Shown here: one piece after another, positions 63,785-64,000 of the stretch | Layout: every line of letters starts with the position of its first letter | Position numbering within the stretch: the first letter of the stretch is position 1 | Source of the DNA: Arion vulgaris | Lineage: Eukaryota; Mollusca; Gastropoda; Stylommatophora; Arionidae | DNA: 64,000 nt | Assembly (NCBI GenBank): GCA_020796225.1 | Contig: CM036755.1 | Span: 19,028,817-19,092,816, forward strand | Reading direction: 5' to 3' | The notes under the pieces: model-generated | The model's database searches: none | Told to the model about the DNA's origin: nothing | What the model saw: the letters and a program-made list of their open reading frames with translations, nothing else | Made by a program: the position numbers and the translations under genes

Positions 63785-64000
63785 ACCATGAATACTAAAA
63801 GAGCATTGCACAACATGATCTTTCTTCCTGCATTATGCTAACAGTGCCAAACCTGGTCATTGACATCAAATGATAGATGAAAAGTAGTAAAAGATAAGAA
63901 TATTAAGAGGATGCATATCACCACTGACATCGTATGGGTGTGAAACATGGACATTTAACAAGACGTGTGCTTTTGAATATAAGTGTTACAGAAGAATACT
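63785..64000 (+). pseudogene. LINE pol relic, cut by the window end
   Basis: Plus strand: RALHNMIFLPALC, stop, QCQTWSLTSND, continuing with the region before the FE.KCYRRI motif at the window edge. Same LINE type as 36800-37240. Confidence 0.75.

Noticed and set aside
1..64000. Bacterial, phage or viral defence or metabolic cluster
   Set aside because: No operon-like coding, ribosome binding sites or recognised proteins of that kind. The window is animal repeat-rich DNA with one spliced gene.

Overview
This 64-kb window looks like intergenic and intronic DNA from an animal with a repeat-rich genome. The evidence is one spliced gene with GT..AG introns, tRNA-derived SINEs, decayed non-LTR retrotransposons, hAT and mariner-type elements, Penelope-like elements and many minisatellites. 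There are no operons, compact genes or bacterial signals. An invertebrate, perhaps a lophotrochozoan such as a mollusc, is my guess from the repeat style; the sequence alone does not fix the phylum.

The one host gene I can support is a TMEM64-like membrane protein gene (VTT/DedA superfamily) on the minus strand. Five coding exons lie between 36716 and 24808. All junctions are GT..AG, the phases match, and they join into a 356-residue protein. Its introns are packed with repeats, and the first donor lies directly against a 27-bp minisatellite whose unit repeats the intronic half of that donor.

Layout: 1-2475 holds a small hAT-like MITE, a SINE and an RNase H-type LINE relic. 2476-11681 is a 9.2-kb satellite that grew inside the 3' end of a LINE. 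11690-24600 is a field of LINE relics, SINEs and minisatellites, with a mariner-like MITE that has an empty site nearby. 24800-36750 is TMEM64. 36800-50220 is more repeats, including a 41-bp and a 45-bp minisatellite, a THAP-like exon relic and a foldback Penelope-type insertion. 50256-53988 is a hAT transposon with a broken ZMYM-like transposase, perfect 8-bp target duplications, and a minisatellite as its target. 54000-57200 has three minisatellites, one of them grown from a SINE tail. 59880-61735 holds two Penelope-like elements in inverted orientation, each carrying a GIY-YIG endonuclease. The rest to 64000 is LINE ends.

Most long open frames in the window come from tandem repeats with unit lengths that keep frames open. 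They are not genes. I see no multi-gene system and nothing resembling a defence or biosynthetic locus. What is unusual here is how new tandem arrays start: several can be traced to a specific dispersed repeat or splice site in this same window.
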